Shown here: in pieces, positions 33,222-41,865 of the stretch
Numbering within the stretch: position 1 is the stretch's first letter
Layout: every line of letters starts with the position of its first letter
Origin: Clostridia bacterium
Lineage (GTDB): Bacteria; Bacillota; Clostridia; Oscillospirales; Acutalibacteraceae
DNA length: 44,159 nt
Assembly: GCA_024692685.1 (NCBI GenBank)
Contig: JAILMJ010000087.1
Span: 1-44,159 of the forward strand
Reading direction: 5' to 3'
Made by a program: the position numbers and the translations under genes
The notes under the pieces: generated by a model
Seen by the model: the letters and a program-made list of their open reading frames with translations, nothing else
Database searches by the model: none
Told to the model about the DNA's origin: nothing

Positions 33222-33250
33222 ATATTAACATAAACGAATTGATTTGTCAA
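33222..33250 (-). promoter_or_regulatory. Promoter of the serine recombinase gene
   Basis: On the minus strand, TTGACA (33245-33250) and TAATAT (33222-33227) are spaced 17 bases apart, about 70 bases before the ATG. Confidence 0.75.
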
Positions 33251-33305
33251 CGGCAAGGAAATCAGCCACCCGAACAAAAAACGAGTTCAAATATTAAATA
33301 TGTTC

Positions 33306-33406
33306 TTGCATTTTAATCTAATTTATTATAAAATATCAGTTAGCAAAGACTAACCCATTCGCCTTCTGGCGTTTGTTTTTTGCAATACGGGTTAGCACCT
33401 GCTAAC
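33306..33406 (+). promoter_or_regulatory. Promoter and paired metalloregulator-like operators of the haem-uptake-like operon
   Basis: TTGCAT (33306-33311) and TAAAAT (33329-33334) are 17 bases apart. Two dyads of identical form, GTTAG-N6-CTAAC, lie at 33339-33354 and 33391-33406. The first covers the predicted transcription start. The form is reminiscent of DtxR/MntR-type boxes found before Clostridial iron-transport genes. The two halves are also complementary to each other (14 of 18 positions including flanking CCC/GGG), so the leader RNA could fold into one large hairpin. Iron-dependent repression is inferred. Confidence 0.6.
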
Positions 33407-33435
33407 TATATGCTGATAGAATAAAAGGGATTCTT

Positions 33436-33771
33436 ATGGATAAACAAAAAGAGATTGAAGTAGTAGGTCTGATGATAGAAAAATACTGCCGCGGCAATCA
33501 CGGCAGTAAAAAAGGCGAACTCTGTCCTGAATGCAAAGAGCTGCTTGAATACGCGAAACAGAGACGCGAAAAATGTCCTCACGGCGACAACAAGCCGTTT
33601 TGCTCAAACTGCACTATTCACTGCTACAAGCCGGATATGAAAGAAAAAATCAGGCTTGTTATGAGATATTCGGGACCGCGGATGATTACGGACCATCCCG
33701 TAATCGCGATGAAGCATCTTATTGAAACCAAAAGGGAAAAGAAACTACTGGAGGCGAAGAAAGTTGATTGA
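33436..33771 (+). CDS. YgbA-like nitrous-oxide-stimulated-promoter family protein
   Basis: A 111-residue protein of the YgbA_NO family, named after an E. coli gene induced by nitric oxide. The body contains several Cys pairs (LCPEC, KCPHG, FCSNCTIHCY) and the conserved MRYSGPRM segment followed by HPVIAMKHLIE. The cysteine spacing suggests a bound metal or Fe-S centre. The family has no settled enzymatic role. It is the first gene of the operon, just downstream of the paired dyads, and its end overlaps the TTG start of the first ABC exporter gene. Association with iron or haem stress is consistent with this context. Confidence 0.85.
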   Translation: MDKQKEIEVVGLMIEKYCRGNHGSKKGELCPECKELLEYAKQRREKCPHGDNKPFCSNCTIHCYKPDMKEKIRLVMRYSGPRMITDHPVIAMKHLIETKREKKLLEAKKVD

Positions 33772-35488
33772 TAAAGATCTGATGCGGCTGCTGGGCAGGG
33801 ATAAAAAATATGTGTTTATGTCCGTTGCCGCTATGCTTGCGGGGTTTATATCAAATGTAATCACAACCGCGCTTATCTGCAGAATAATAAATCTCGCACT
33901 GAACAAAGCGGAACCGACGGATTATATTCTGGTCTTTATCTGTATGGCTGCCGCCCTGATTATGCGGTATATCTTCTCAAGAGTTTCGGGCGGTCTTAAG
34001 GATGTCATCGGTCGTAATGTCAAGAAGAGCCTGCGCGAAAAAATATATGATAAAATCGTCCGCCTCGGTCTGAGAAGCTCGGACGATCTCAGTATGGCGG
34101 GGCTTACACAGGTTTCGGTTGAAGGCGTTGAACAGCTGGATTTGTATTATTCTTCATATATTCCGCAATTCTTCTACGCCATGATATGCCCTGTTCTTCT
34201 GTTTGCAATCTGTGTAGGCATTGAGTGGAAATACGCGACGGTGCTTCTGTGCTGTGTGCCGCTTATTCCCGCCTCCATAATCGCGGTTTCAAAATACGCA
34301 AAAAAGATATTCGCCAAATACTGGGGCAAGTATACTTCTATGGGCGATGCGTTCCTTGACAGCGTGCAGGGACTTAAAGAACTCAAAATATTCAAAGCGG
34401 ACGCCGCTCAGCATAAACGGATGAACGAGAAGAGCGAGGAATTCCGTAAAATAACAATGAAGGTTCTTGTTATGCAGCTCGCGAGCACAACGATTATGGA
34501 CCTGGTCGCTTACGGCGGCGCGGGTGCGGGCATAGCGATAGCGGTTGTTGCGGCAAAGAACGGCCTTGATATTTCAAAGGCACTGTTCCTTATTCTTGTG
34601 GCTGTCGAGTTTTTCCTTCCTCTTCGCGCTTTCGGAAGCGCTTTTCATGTGGCGATGAACGGCCTTTCGGCAGGTAAAAAGATTCTCTCTCTGCTTGAAA
34701 CACCCGATCCTGTTTGGGGAACAAAAGCCCCCGAAAAAACAGATATCGAACTTAAAGATGTTGAATTCTCATATACTCCCGAAAGAAAGGTTATTGACGG
34801 AGTGTCAATCGTCTTCCCCGAAAAAGGAATTACCGCGATTGTCGGCTCAAGCGGCTGCGGAAAATCAACGCTCGTCAATCTTATAACCGGCGCCCTCAGG
34901 TGTGAAAACGGCGAAATAACGATAGGCGGAAACGAGATTTCAACGCTTGACCGAAGCGCTTATTATTCCGCCCTGTCAGTTGTAAGCTGTAACACTTATG
35001 TTTTCAATATGAGTGTCAGGGATAATTTCAAGCTGGTCAAGCCCGATGTTACCGACGATGAAATATCCGCCGCCCTCAAAAAAGTCAATCTTTACAATTT
35101 CATTATTGAAAACGGCGGATTCGACAAAATGATTGATGAAGACGCCTCCAATATCTCGGGCGGCGAAAAACAGCGTCTTGCGCTTGCGGTAAATCTTGCC
35201 GCGGACAAGAAAATATATGTTTTTGACGAGGCGACAAGCAACATTGACATTGAGAGTGAAGAAATCATTATGAATAACATTGCCGAACTCGGCAGAGATA
35301 AAAATGTTGTTGTTATTTCGCACCGTCTGCAGAATGTTGTAAACGCCGGCTGTATCTGTTATATGGAAAGCGGCAGGATAGCCGAAAAAGGAACTCACGC
35401 CAAACTTATGGTTTTGAACGGCGGTTATGCCGCTCTTTACAACACACAGAAAAAACTCGAACAGGGATATAAGGAGGCGCTCGCATGA
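33764..35488 (+). CDS. ABC exporter half-transporter (SiaD-like position)
   Basis: A 574-residue fused permease-ATPase with about six membrane helices (residues 15-300) and an ATPase having Walker A GSSGCGKST (about 363-371), signature ISGGEKQRLAL and Walker B IYVFDEATSNID. A TTG start at 33764 is preferred: GGAGG precedes it and it overlaps the previous stop. An ATG at 33782 is the alternative. Together with the next gene it makes a heterodimeric exporter. In Streptococcus pyogenes, SiaD and SiaE occupy the same place in the haem operon, ahead of an ECF module. The transported compound is unknown. Confidence 0.87.
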   Translation: MIDKDLMRLLGRDKKYVFMSVAAMLAGFISNVITTALICRIINLALNKAEPTDYILVFICMAAALIMRYIFSRVSGGLKDVIGRNVKKSLREKIYDKIVRLGLRSSDDLSMAGLTQVSVEGVEQLDLYYSSYIPQFFYAMICPVLLFAICVGIEWKYATVLLCCVPLIPASIIAVSKYAKKIFAKYWGKYTSMGDAFLDSVQGLKELKIFKADAAQHKRMNEKSEEFRKITMKVLVMQLASTTIMDLVAYGGAGAGIAIAVVAAKNGLDISKALFLILVAVEFFLPLRAFGSAFHVAMNGLSAGKKILSLLETPDPVWGTKAPEKTDIELKDVEFSYTPERKVIDGVSIVFPEKGITAIVGSSGCGKSTLVNLITGALRCENGEITIGGNEISTLDRSAYYSALSVVSCNTYVFNMSVRDNFKLVKPDVTDDEISAALKKVNLYNFIIENGGFDKMIDEDASNISGGEKQRLALAVNLAADKKIYVFDEATSNIDIESEEIIMNNIAELGRDKNVVVISHRLQNVVNAGCICYMESGRIAEKGTHAKLMVLNGGYAALYNTQKKLEQGYKEALA

Positions 35489-37170
35489 AAAAAGACAGTT
35501 TACGCAGAAGCGGCGCCATAATTATGGCGCGGCTCATAGTGCTGCTCGGCTCCCTTTCGTATGTAATGGTTCTTGCCGTTGTTGACGGTTCACTCGGCTT
35601 TTTCTGCGCAATGGGCGTCACGCTTTTCGGTGCTCTCGGCATTGCGAAAATTCTTGGCGAAACGATTGCGCTTTCACTGAATTCCATTGTGTTTATGTGC
35701 GTGTTCTGCGGTGTGCTCCGCGGAGGGCTTAAATTCCTTGAGCAATACGGCAATCATTATATTGCTTTCAGACTGCTTGCGGTTTTAAGAGACAGAGTAT
35801 TCGGCGCGCTCAGAAAACTATGCCCGGCGAAGCTTGAATCCAAACAAAAGGGCAGCATTATAGCTTCGATAACATCGGATATTGAAACACTTGAGGTGTT
35901 TTACGCTCATACTGTTTCGCCGATCTGCATAGCCGTAATCGTATGCGCTTGCGTGCTTATATTTATCGGAGTGTTTTCAAGCCCGTATCTTATGCTGACT
36001 GCGCTTGCGGGCTATATCACGGTGGGTATAATCCTTCCGCTTATTTCATCCGCGAGAATGAAAAAGACGGGTGTTGAATACAGAGCGGAATTCGCGTCAT
36101 TCAATTCGTTCTTCCTTGACAGTATAAAAGGCATAAAAGACATCGTTCTTTCCAACGCGGGAGAAACGAGAAAAAAAGAGGTTAACTCCCGCTCGGAAAA
36201 ACTTCTTGCAAAGACCAAAGAACTGAAGCGCCTAACCGTAGGCGCGCAAAGCGCGGTGGAGCTCGTCGTTTCCGCCGTTATCATAGCGGCGCTGATTGTC
36301 GGCATCGTGTTGCTCAACTCCGATAAGATTACAATCGGAAAAATGATTGTGGGCGTGGTCGCAGTTTTCTCGTCATTCGGTCCCGTCATTGCCGTTGCCG
36401 CGCTGCCCTCGAATCTTACACAGACTTTCGCGGGCGGAGACAGAGTTCTTAATCTTATAGATGAAAAACCGGCTGTTGAGCCCGTTACGGACGGCAAAAA
36501 CATAGAGTATGAAAACCTTGAAGTCGCTGATTTGTCGTTTTCATACGATGAAACGAAAAAAGTGCTTGAAGATGTTTCAATGCACGCCGGAAAAGGCGAG
36601 ATTATCGGTATAGTCGGCGAAAGCGGTTGCGGAAAATCAACATTTCTCAAACTGCTTCTCAGGTTCTGGCAAAAGAAGAACGGAACCATCAAATATAACG
36701 ACACGGATATTGACGAAATCAATTCCGACAATCTTCTTGACAATGTGACAATGGTGAGTCAGAGCACCTATCTTTTTGATGAGACCATTGAAAATAACCT
36801 CAGAATTGCAAAACCCGACGCAACAAAAGAAGAAATTGAAGATGCGTGCCGGCTTGCCTCGGTTCACGACTTTATCGCTTCTCTTCCCGACGGGTATCAG
36901 AGCCGCGCGGGGCTTCTCGGCGATAATCTTTCAGCCGGCGAAAAGCAGAGGATAGGTCTCGCGAGGGCTTTTCTCAAAGGCAGCGAGCTGATTCTTCTGG
37001 ACGAACCGACGAGCAATGTTGACAGCATAAACGAAGGCATTATTCTTGCCGCCCTTGCCCGTCAGAAGAAAAAGAAGAGCATAATAATTGTTTCTCACCG
37101 CGAATCCACAATGGCGATTGCGGACAGAGTTTATCAAGTTGAAAAAGGCAGAATGGAGGAAGTTGTCTGA
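35485..37170 (+). CDS. ABC exporter half-transporter (SiaE-like position)
   Basis: A 561-residue fused permease-ATPase, partner of the previous gene and coupled to it by an ATGA overlap. The membrane part spans about residues 10-300. The ATPase shows Walker A GESGCGKST (about 378-386), signature LSAGEKQRIGLARAF, Walker B LILLDEPTSNVD and the switch histidine in VSHRES. The partner has the glutamate-containing DEATS, while this one has DEPTS. Both therefore keep a Walker-B glutamate, and no consensus/degenerate split is obvious. Genes of this kind sit beside ECF modules in several Firmicute haem or iron loci. Confidence 0.87.
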   Translation: MKKDSLRRSGAIIMARLIVLLGSLSYVMVLAVVDGSLGFFCAMGVTLFGALGIAKILGETIALSLNSIVFMCVFCGVLRGGLKFLEQYGNHYIAFRLLAVLRDRVFGALRKLCPAKLESKQKGSIIASITSDIETLEVFYAHTVSPICIAVIVCACVLIFIGVFSSPYLMLTALAGYITVGIILPLISSARMKKTGVEYRAEFASFNSFFLDSIKGIKDIVLSNAGETRKKEVNSRSEKLLAKTKELKRLTVGAQSAVELVVSAVIIAALIVGIVLLNSDKITIGKMIVGVVAVFSSFGPVIAVAALPSNLTQTFAGGDRVLNLIDEKPAVEPVTDGKNIEYENLEVADLSFSYDETKKVLEDVSMHAGKGEIIGIVGESGCGKSTFLKLLLRFWQKKNGTIKYNDTDIDEINSDNLLDNVTMVSQSTYLFDETIENNLRIAKPDATKEEIEDACRLASVHDFIASLPDGYQSRAGLLGDNLSAGEKQRIGLARAFLKGSELILLDEPTSNVDSINEGIILAALARQKKKKSIIIVSHRESTMAIADRVYQVEKGRMEEVV

Positions 37171-37742
37171 TGGAAAAGAAAAAGCTGTTTCAGAAATTCA
37201 CGGTTAAGGATATTGTGTTTTTAGCGATTATTTCGGCGGTAACGCTCGTTACAAGCGCGGTTATGCCGCTGGTTATCGCAGTGCCCGTATTCGGGATAAT
37301 TCAGGTTGCGCTGGGTTTTCAGTTTTCGGTGTTCCCCGCAATCGGAGTGATGAAAGTCAGAAAACCCGGTTCGGTAGTGTTTGTGGCAATATTCAGCGGA
37401 ATTGTGCTTGTGTTTATGAATCCCGTTATGTTTGCCTGCCTTGCGCTGTGCGCCGTGATAGCGGAGGCGGTCTCACTCGCGATATTCAAAGGGTATGAAA
37501 AGGATGCCGCCTGTTTCCTTGCCGGCGCGCTTTATCTGCCGCTGTCTCTGCCTTTCCTTCATCTATGGTATAAGGCGATCGGAATAGGAGACTCGGGAGA
37601 GGCCGTAAAAGCGCTTGTAAATCCGAAGCCGCTTACGGCTGTGCTTATGTCGCTGGCGGTTGTCGCAATATGCTGCCTCGGAGCGTTTGTCGGCGTTAAA
37701 ATATCAAAGGAACTTCGTAAAAGCGGAGCACTGAAAAAATGA
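37170..37742 (+). CDS. ECF transporter S-component, MptD/Trep_Strep family
   Basis: A 190-residue membrane protein with about five or six hydrophobic segments, fitting the MptD (Trep_Strep) family of putative ECF substrate-binding components. The KFTVKDIVFLAIISAVTLVTSAVM opening and the VQVALGFQ-like IIQVALGFQFSVFPAIG region are typical. Its ATG overlaps the stop of the preceding ABC gene by one base, and the next gene begins by ATGA overlap. In this operon it would confer substrate specificity on the EcfT-EcfA module. By synteny with SiaF the ligand may be haem or a porphyrin; the sequence alone does not show it. Confidence 0.82.
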   Translation: MEKKKLFQKFTVKDIVFLAIISAVTLVTSAVMPLVIAVPVFGIIQVALGFQFSVFPAIGVMKVRKPGSVVFVAIFSGIVLVFMNPVMFACLALCAVIAEAVSLAIFKGYEKDAACFLAGALYLPLSLPFLHLWYKAIGIGDSGEAVKALVNPKPLTAVLMSLAVVAICCLGAFVGVKISKELRKSGALKK

Positions 37743-38416
37743 GCAATATAAAAAAGTCGGCTGTTTATCCGCTTCTCGGTATTGCCGTATCCGTTTTCGT
37801 GCTCATATTCGGTCTGATTACCGCGGCAAAAGATAACAGATGCTGCTGTATCTTTCTTGCGGGTGTTTTCATCGTCTTTCTTCTGACGGGTTTTCACAGA
37901 GCCTGTTTAAGAGTTATTCTGCCCGCCCTTGCCGTCGCGGCGCTTTTCGGGCTGATAACATATTTAAGCGGCAGAGGCTTTGACAAGGCGCTTTCAATAG
38001 GATTGCGTTTTATCGCCATAGGAATTGCGGTAATACCCGGCATGAGTATAAGGCCCGTTGATCTTACGAGAAATCTCAACGCGCTTAAAGTTCCACGCGG
38101 TATTACTCTCGGTATGCTTATAGCGCTTAACTTCACACCTCTTCTGAAAGCGGAGATAAAACAGATAAGAGAGGCAATGAAAACAAGGGGCACGGGAAGT
38201 ATCATAAACCTGAAAATACTATACAGGGCTTTTCTGATACCCCTTGTTATGCGGCTTGTAAATATATCGGACACACTTGCTTTAAGTGTTGAAACGCGCG
38301 GTTTTACCCTTGAGGGAAACGATGTTTCCGTTTACAAAAAGGTTTCGCCGCGAATCAAAGACGGCGCCGTTGCCGCGCTGATTGCCGTTTGTGCGGTGGG
38401 AGCGTTGATAATATGA
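37739..38416 (+). CDS. Energy-coupling factor transmembrane component EcfT
   Basis: A 225-residue EcfT-family protein. The N-terminal half carries four or so hydrophobic segments. The cytoplasmic coupling part contains the two short Ala-Arg-Gly-like motifs of the family, seen here as AMKTRG near residue 143 and VETRG near residue 183. The LTRNLNALKVPRGITLGMLIALNFTPLL stretch is the typical middle region. It is shorter than housekeeping EcfT (about 265), as usual for dedicated ECF modules. It overlaps both neighbours by ATGA and should link the MptD-like S-component to the fused ATPase. Confidence 0.88.
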   Translation: MSNIKKSAVYPLLGIAVSVFVLIFGLITAAKDNRCCCIFLAGVFIVFLLTGFHRACLRVILPALAVAALFGLITYLSGRGFDKALSIGLRFIAIGIAVIPGMSIRPVDLTRNLNALKVPRGITLGMLIALNFTPLLKAEIKQIREAMKTRGTGSIINLKILYRAFLIPLVMRLVNISDTLALSVETRGFTLEGNDVSVYKKVSPRIKDGAVAALIAVCAVGALII

Positions 38417-39843
38417 AAACAGCGGCAGAATTGAAAAATGTATCATTCTCATACGGAGAAGATACGGGAAAAATACTTGATAACGCGGATTTTCGCATAA
38501 ATTACGGAGAAATCACTCTTCTTTCGGGAGATTCCGGTCAGGGCAAAAGCACGGTTCTTTCGCTGATATGCGGCATAATCCCGAACCTCACGCCGGGTGT
38601 GCTTGACGGTGAGATTACCGTTGACAGCGAAAGCACAAAAGACAAACCTCTCAGGGAAATCTGCCGTAAAGTCGGCGTGGTTCTGCAAAACGCGGATTCC
38701 CAGATTATTCAGCAGACAGTTGAGGATGAAATAGCGTTCGGATGTGAGAATTTCAACTTTTCGCCCGAATCAATAAAAGAATTGATTAAAGAATCCTGCG
38801 AAGCCATGAGCCTCAGTCCCGAACGGCAGACGAGAACACTGTCAGGCGGTCAGAAGCAGAGACTGATAACGGCGAGCACGCTCGCAACACGGCAGAAGAT
38901 ACTTATTCTCGATGAACCCCTGGCGAATCTTGACTTTTCTTCATCCGTGCAGCTTATGAAAACGCTTAAATCTCTGGCGGAAAACGGTTACGCCGTTCTG
39001 ATTATCGAACACAGAACCGACCTTGTTGCTGATTATGCCGACAGGATCTGTGAGATAAGCGGCGGCAAGGTATATGAAATTGAAAACACAAAAGAGTTTT
39101 CGCAAAGCAAAACAGGCATAATTCCCGACACGGCGGAAAATATGAATTCCGGCGAAACCGCGTTTTCAATAAAGAGTGTTTCTTTTTCGATAAACAAAAA
39201 AGAAATAATAAAGGACCTTAGCGCCGATATCTCAAAGGGCGACAGAATCCTTTTGATGGGCGAAAACGGTTGTGGCAAAACCACGCTTCTCCGCCTGCTC
39301 GCAAGACTTTACAAACCGACGGACGGAGAAATAATTCAGAGTATTCTGTCTTCGCTGAAAAAAGGAAAAACAAGCAAAGAATGGTTCCGCTCGGTCGGCG
39401 TGGTTTATCAGAATCCCGATTATCAGCTTTTTATGCCCACGGTCCGAACGGAAATTGAGTATAACGCTTTTTCAAAAGAATATGCCGATAAAATGATTGA
39501 GCTTTTCGGCTTTTCTTCGCTTGAAAGCAGGCATCCGCAGTCCCTTTCCGAAGGACAGAAGCGACGGCTTTCCATAGCCGCCGTTCTGGCAAGTAAACCG
39601 CGGGTTCTTCTGCTTGATGAACCCACGGTCGGTCAGGATTACAACGGACTGAAAAAGATGACGGACATACTCAACGCCATTCATAAGGATACGGGAAATA
39701 CAATGATTACGGTTACTCACGACAAACGCTGTGCTCCGGCTTTATGCGACAAAGCGTTCCTTATTGAAAACGGAACAATCGCAAAATCCGGCGGCAAAGA
39801 GTTTGTTGAACAATATTTCGGTATAACGGAGGAAAAACAATGA
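38413..39843 (+). CDS. Energy-coupling factor ATPase with two fused NBDs (EcfA)
   Basis: A 476-residue protein with two complete ATPase domains in one chain, replacing separate EcfA1 and EcfA2. Domain 1: Walker A SGDSGQGKST (about 34-43), signature LSGGQKQRL, Walker B ILILDEPLANLD. Domain 2 (from about residue 255): Walker A GENGCGKTT, signature LSEGQKRRLSIA, Walker B VLLLDEPTVGQD. All key residues are present in both, so both halves look able to hydrolyse ATP. The ATG at 38413 overlaps the EcfT stop (ATGA); an upstream in-frame ATG at 38389 lies inside EcfT. It powers uptake through the S- and T-components. Confidence 0.9.
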   Translation: MKTAAELKNVSFSYGEDTGKILDNADFRINYGEITLLSGDSGQGKSTVLSLICGIIPNLTPGVLDGEITVDSESTKDKPLREICRKVGVVLQNADSQIIQQTVEDEIAFGCENFNFSPESIKELIKESCEAMSLSPERQTRTLSGGQKQRLITASTLATRQKILILDEPLANLDFSSSVQLMKTLKSLAENGYAVLIIEHRTDLVADYADRICEISGGKVYEIENTKEFSQSKTGIIPDTAENMNSGETAFSIKSVSFSINKKEIIKDLSADISKGDRILLMGENGCGKTTLLRLLARLYKPTDGEIIQSILSSLKKGKTSKEWFRSVGVVYQNPDYQLFMPTVRTEIEYNAFSKEYADKMIELFGFSSLESRHPQSLSEGQKRRLSIAAVLASKPRVLLLDEPTVGQDYNGLKKMTDILNAIHKDTGNTMITVTHDKRCAPALCDKAFLIENGTIAKSGGKEFVEQYFGITEEKQ

Positions 39844-40601
39844 AAAAAACACTGAAACTTATTACGGGCATTATTCTTTTGACAGCTCTTATGCTGAACG
39901 CGGGCATATGCGTTTTTGCGGCGGTCCCGACAGCAGACGGAGTTTATTCTGTTCCGGTTACTCTTTATCACTCCGAAAAGGATAAGGAGTCAATGGGTAA
40001 CAAATATATAGTTCAGACCGCGCTGATAACCGTCAAAGACGGAAAGAAAAGCATAACCGTAGTTGCCGACGGAGTGGACGGTCTGACTTTCAGCTACTAC
40101 ACAAACGGCTCGGTTGAGGGTGCCACCGCCGATGCAAAGAAAGTCTCAGACATTGAAATCAACGGTAAATCCTATGCCGAAGGTTTTGAATTCCCGCTCG
40201 TCACGGACAATCAATATGTCGGTGTTAAATTCAAAGCTCCGATTATGCCGATGTCGCCTTCCGCAAGACTGAAAATTGATTATTCGGGTATCAAGGCACT
40301 GTCTGTTGCAGAACCCGAAACGACCGTTACAAATGAGACCGAAGCAGACACAACAAAGCCGGAAGAAGATATAACCGTTACGGAAATAAGCAGCGGAGAA
40401 ACTGAGCCGGAATCCGAAACCCAGGTTGATGAAACAGTTCCTCAACTGATTGCAGCGCCTGAAGATGAAACCGGAGAATTATCTTCACAGGTTCAAAACA
40501 AGGATGAAGCGAAATCATTCCCGGTTGTTCCCGTTGTTGCGGGAATCGCGGTTGTTGCGGCAGCGGTTATAGTTGGTCTGATAATCAAGAAGAAAAAATA
40601 A
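39840..40601 (+). CDS. NEAT-domain surface protein, probable haem binding
   Basis: A 253-residue surface protein: signal peptide (about 1-28), one NEAT domain (about 32-150) starting DGVYSVPVTLYHSEKDKESMG, a Glu/Thr-rich linker, a membrane helix (about 229-248) and a KKKK tail. No LPxTG sorting motif is present. NEAT domains bind haem at Gram-positive surfaces. The usual YxxxY pair of Isd proteins is not seen in the last strands, which read APIMPMSPSARLKIDY. Methionines in KESMG and in PIMPM could be the ligands, as bis-methionine coordination is known for the NEAT-like streptococcal Shp. The ATGA overlap with the ECF ATPase gene ties it to that transporter. Confidence 0.8.
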   Translation: MKKTLKLITGIILLTALMLNAGICVFAAVPTADGVYSVPVTLYHSEKDKESMGNKYIVQTALITVKDGKKSITVVADGVDGLTFSYYTNGSVEGATADAKKVSDIEINGKSYAEGFEFPLVTDNQYVGVKFKAPIMPMSPSARLKIDYSGIKALSVAEPETTVTNETEADTTKPEEDITVTEISSGETEPESETQVDETVPQLIAAPEDETGELSSQVQNKDEAKSFPVVPVVAGIAVVAAAVIVGLIIKKKK

Positions 40602-40646
40602 CGATGTGTTAAATAAGAAACAATTTGTCTTATCGGGAGGATTGAA

Positions 40647-41174
40647 ATGGTAACTATAACGGAACAGATTGATATACCTGCACCTTATGAAAAGCTGGAA
40701 GCATGGGCCGATAATTTTCAGGAAGAGTTTGTCAGGTGGAGTCCATATCATATCGAATGTGATCTCTATGATGGCGGATATCAGACTGGAAGCAAGATTC
40801 GCTTCCGTGAAGTCGTTATGAATCTTGATTATAATGTGATAGGAACGGTCACGGAATGCGAGCAGGATAACAACCACTTCCGTATAGTTTTTCAAAGTGA
40901 TAAGAAAACGGCATTTATAACTTTTGAGGGCAAACGAACTGAAACAGGATGTCATTTTTCTCATACCGAAGCCTTCGGTATGACTACGCCAGTTATCGGA
41001 CCAATTATGAATTTCCTGATTTTTAAGGTGTTTTTCAAGAAGAAAGCAAACTGGCAGCTGATAAGGAACGATATGATTTTAGATAACAATTATCTTAATG
41101 ATATCCTTACAGGAGGCAAATATCCTGACAGAATACCTCTTGAAGAACTGCTGTCCGGCATAGAGCACAGCTGA
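40647..41174 (+). CDS. SRPBCC-family protein
   Basis: A 175-residue soluble protein with the outline of an SRPBCC (START-like) ligand-binding fold: the TEQIDIPAPYEKLEAWADNF opening, a central run of beta strands (GSKIRFREVVMNLDYNVIGTVTECEQDNNHFRIVF), and a long C-terminal helix region. Such proteins bind hydrophobic ligands in a deep cavity and include cyclases and hydrolases. It lies 45 bases after the NEAT gene with a GGAGG site and may be part of the same transcript. The ligand is unknown. A hydrophobic tetrapyrrole would suit the neighbourhood, but this is speculation. Confidence 0.7.
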   Translation: MVTITEQIDIPAPYEKLEAWADNFQEEFVRWSPYHIECDLYDGGYQTGSKIRFREVVMNLDYNVIGTVTECEQDNNHFRIVFQSDKKTAFITFEGKRTETGCHFSHTEAFGMTTPVIGPIMNFLIFKVFFKKKANWQLIRNDMILDNNYLNDILTGGKYPDRIPLEELLSGIEHS

Positions 41175-41228
41175 TAAAGAGCGAAGCGACCATAAAAGTG
41201 TTTTCTGAAAGAATAACGGAGGAACAAA

Positions 41229-41828
41229 ATGCAGAGACTTATCAAAGCAACCTGCGAGATAGCTGCTGAAGAAATCGGAAAAGAAAAGTCGGAAAGAATT
41301 GCTGAAGCGGCTGTGATGCGCTATGATAAACTTCTCGCGGAAAATGAAGGAGACAGCAAAGCGCTGAGAAAACATACTTTCAAGCGTATTTATCCGGCTA
41401 TTGCCGTTTATGAAGCGCTCAAGGCAGAAGGCGTTGAATCCGAAGACGCTGTCAGATATGTCCGCGAATATTTTCAGCGCTTTTCCGCGAAGACGGTTCC
41501 GCATTTTCAACGGTTGATTAAAGTTTTCGGACTGGCAGAAAAAATCCCCGGACTTTTTATGAAAATCTCACAGAAAAGCTTTGGAACGGACGCCGGATTT
41601 GAATATGAATTTCCCGAAACCCACGGCAACGAAGCGCGGTTTAATATCATTCATTGTCCGTATATGGAAACCTGCGAGCGTTACGGTTGCCCTGAAATCA
41701 CAATTGCTTTTTGTGATGGGGACGATGCTGGATATGGACATTTACATCCGAAACTGATCTGGGGCCGCACAAAAACCATCGGACGCGGCGACGATTGCTG
41801 TAACTTCCTGCTGCAATATCGAAAGTAA
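41229..41828 (+). CDS. L-2-amino-thiazoline-4-carboxylic acid hydrolase family protein
   Basis: A 199-residue protein resembling the ATC-hydrolase family (PF14196), named for an enzyme that opens a thiazoline ring on the way to cysteine. An N-terminal helical half (about 1-100) is followed by a beta half with the characteristic cysteine-rich region: NIIHCPYMETCERYGCPEI, AFCDGDDA, and a C-terminal DCCNF. Most family members in gut Firmicutes have no proven activity. It has a GGAGG site and lies between the SRPBCC and methyltransferase genes, spaced 54 and 37 bases, which suggests a common transcript. Confidence 0.78.
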   Translation: MQRLIKATCEIAAEEIGKEKSERIAEAAVMRYDKLLAENEGDSKALRKHTFKRIYPAIAVYEALKAEGVESEDAVRYVREYFQRFSAKTVPHFQRLIKVFGLAEKIPGLFMKISQKSFGTDAGFEYEFPETHGNEARFNIIHCPYMETCERYGCPEITIAFCDGDDAGYGHLHPKLIWGRTKTIGRGDDCCNFLLQYRK

Positions 41829-41865
41829 ATGCAGGAAGCATCTTCTAAAAGGAGTTTAAAAACTT

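Noticed and set aside
36012-36743. A 243-codon open frame on the minus strand
   Set aside because: It is Ser/Thr/Pro-rich and opposite the second ABC half-transporter gene. It is a shadow of the conserved ATPase coding frame.
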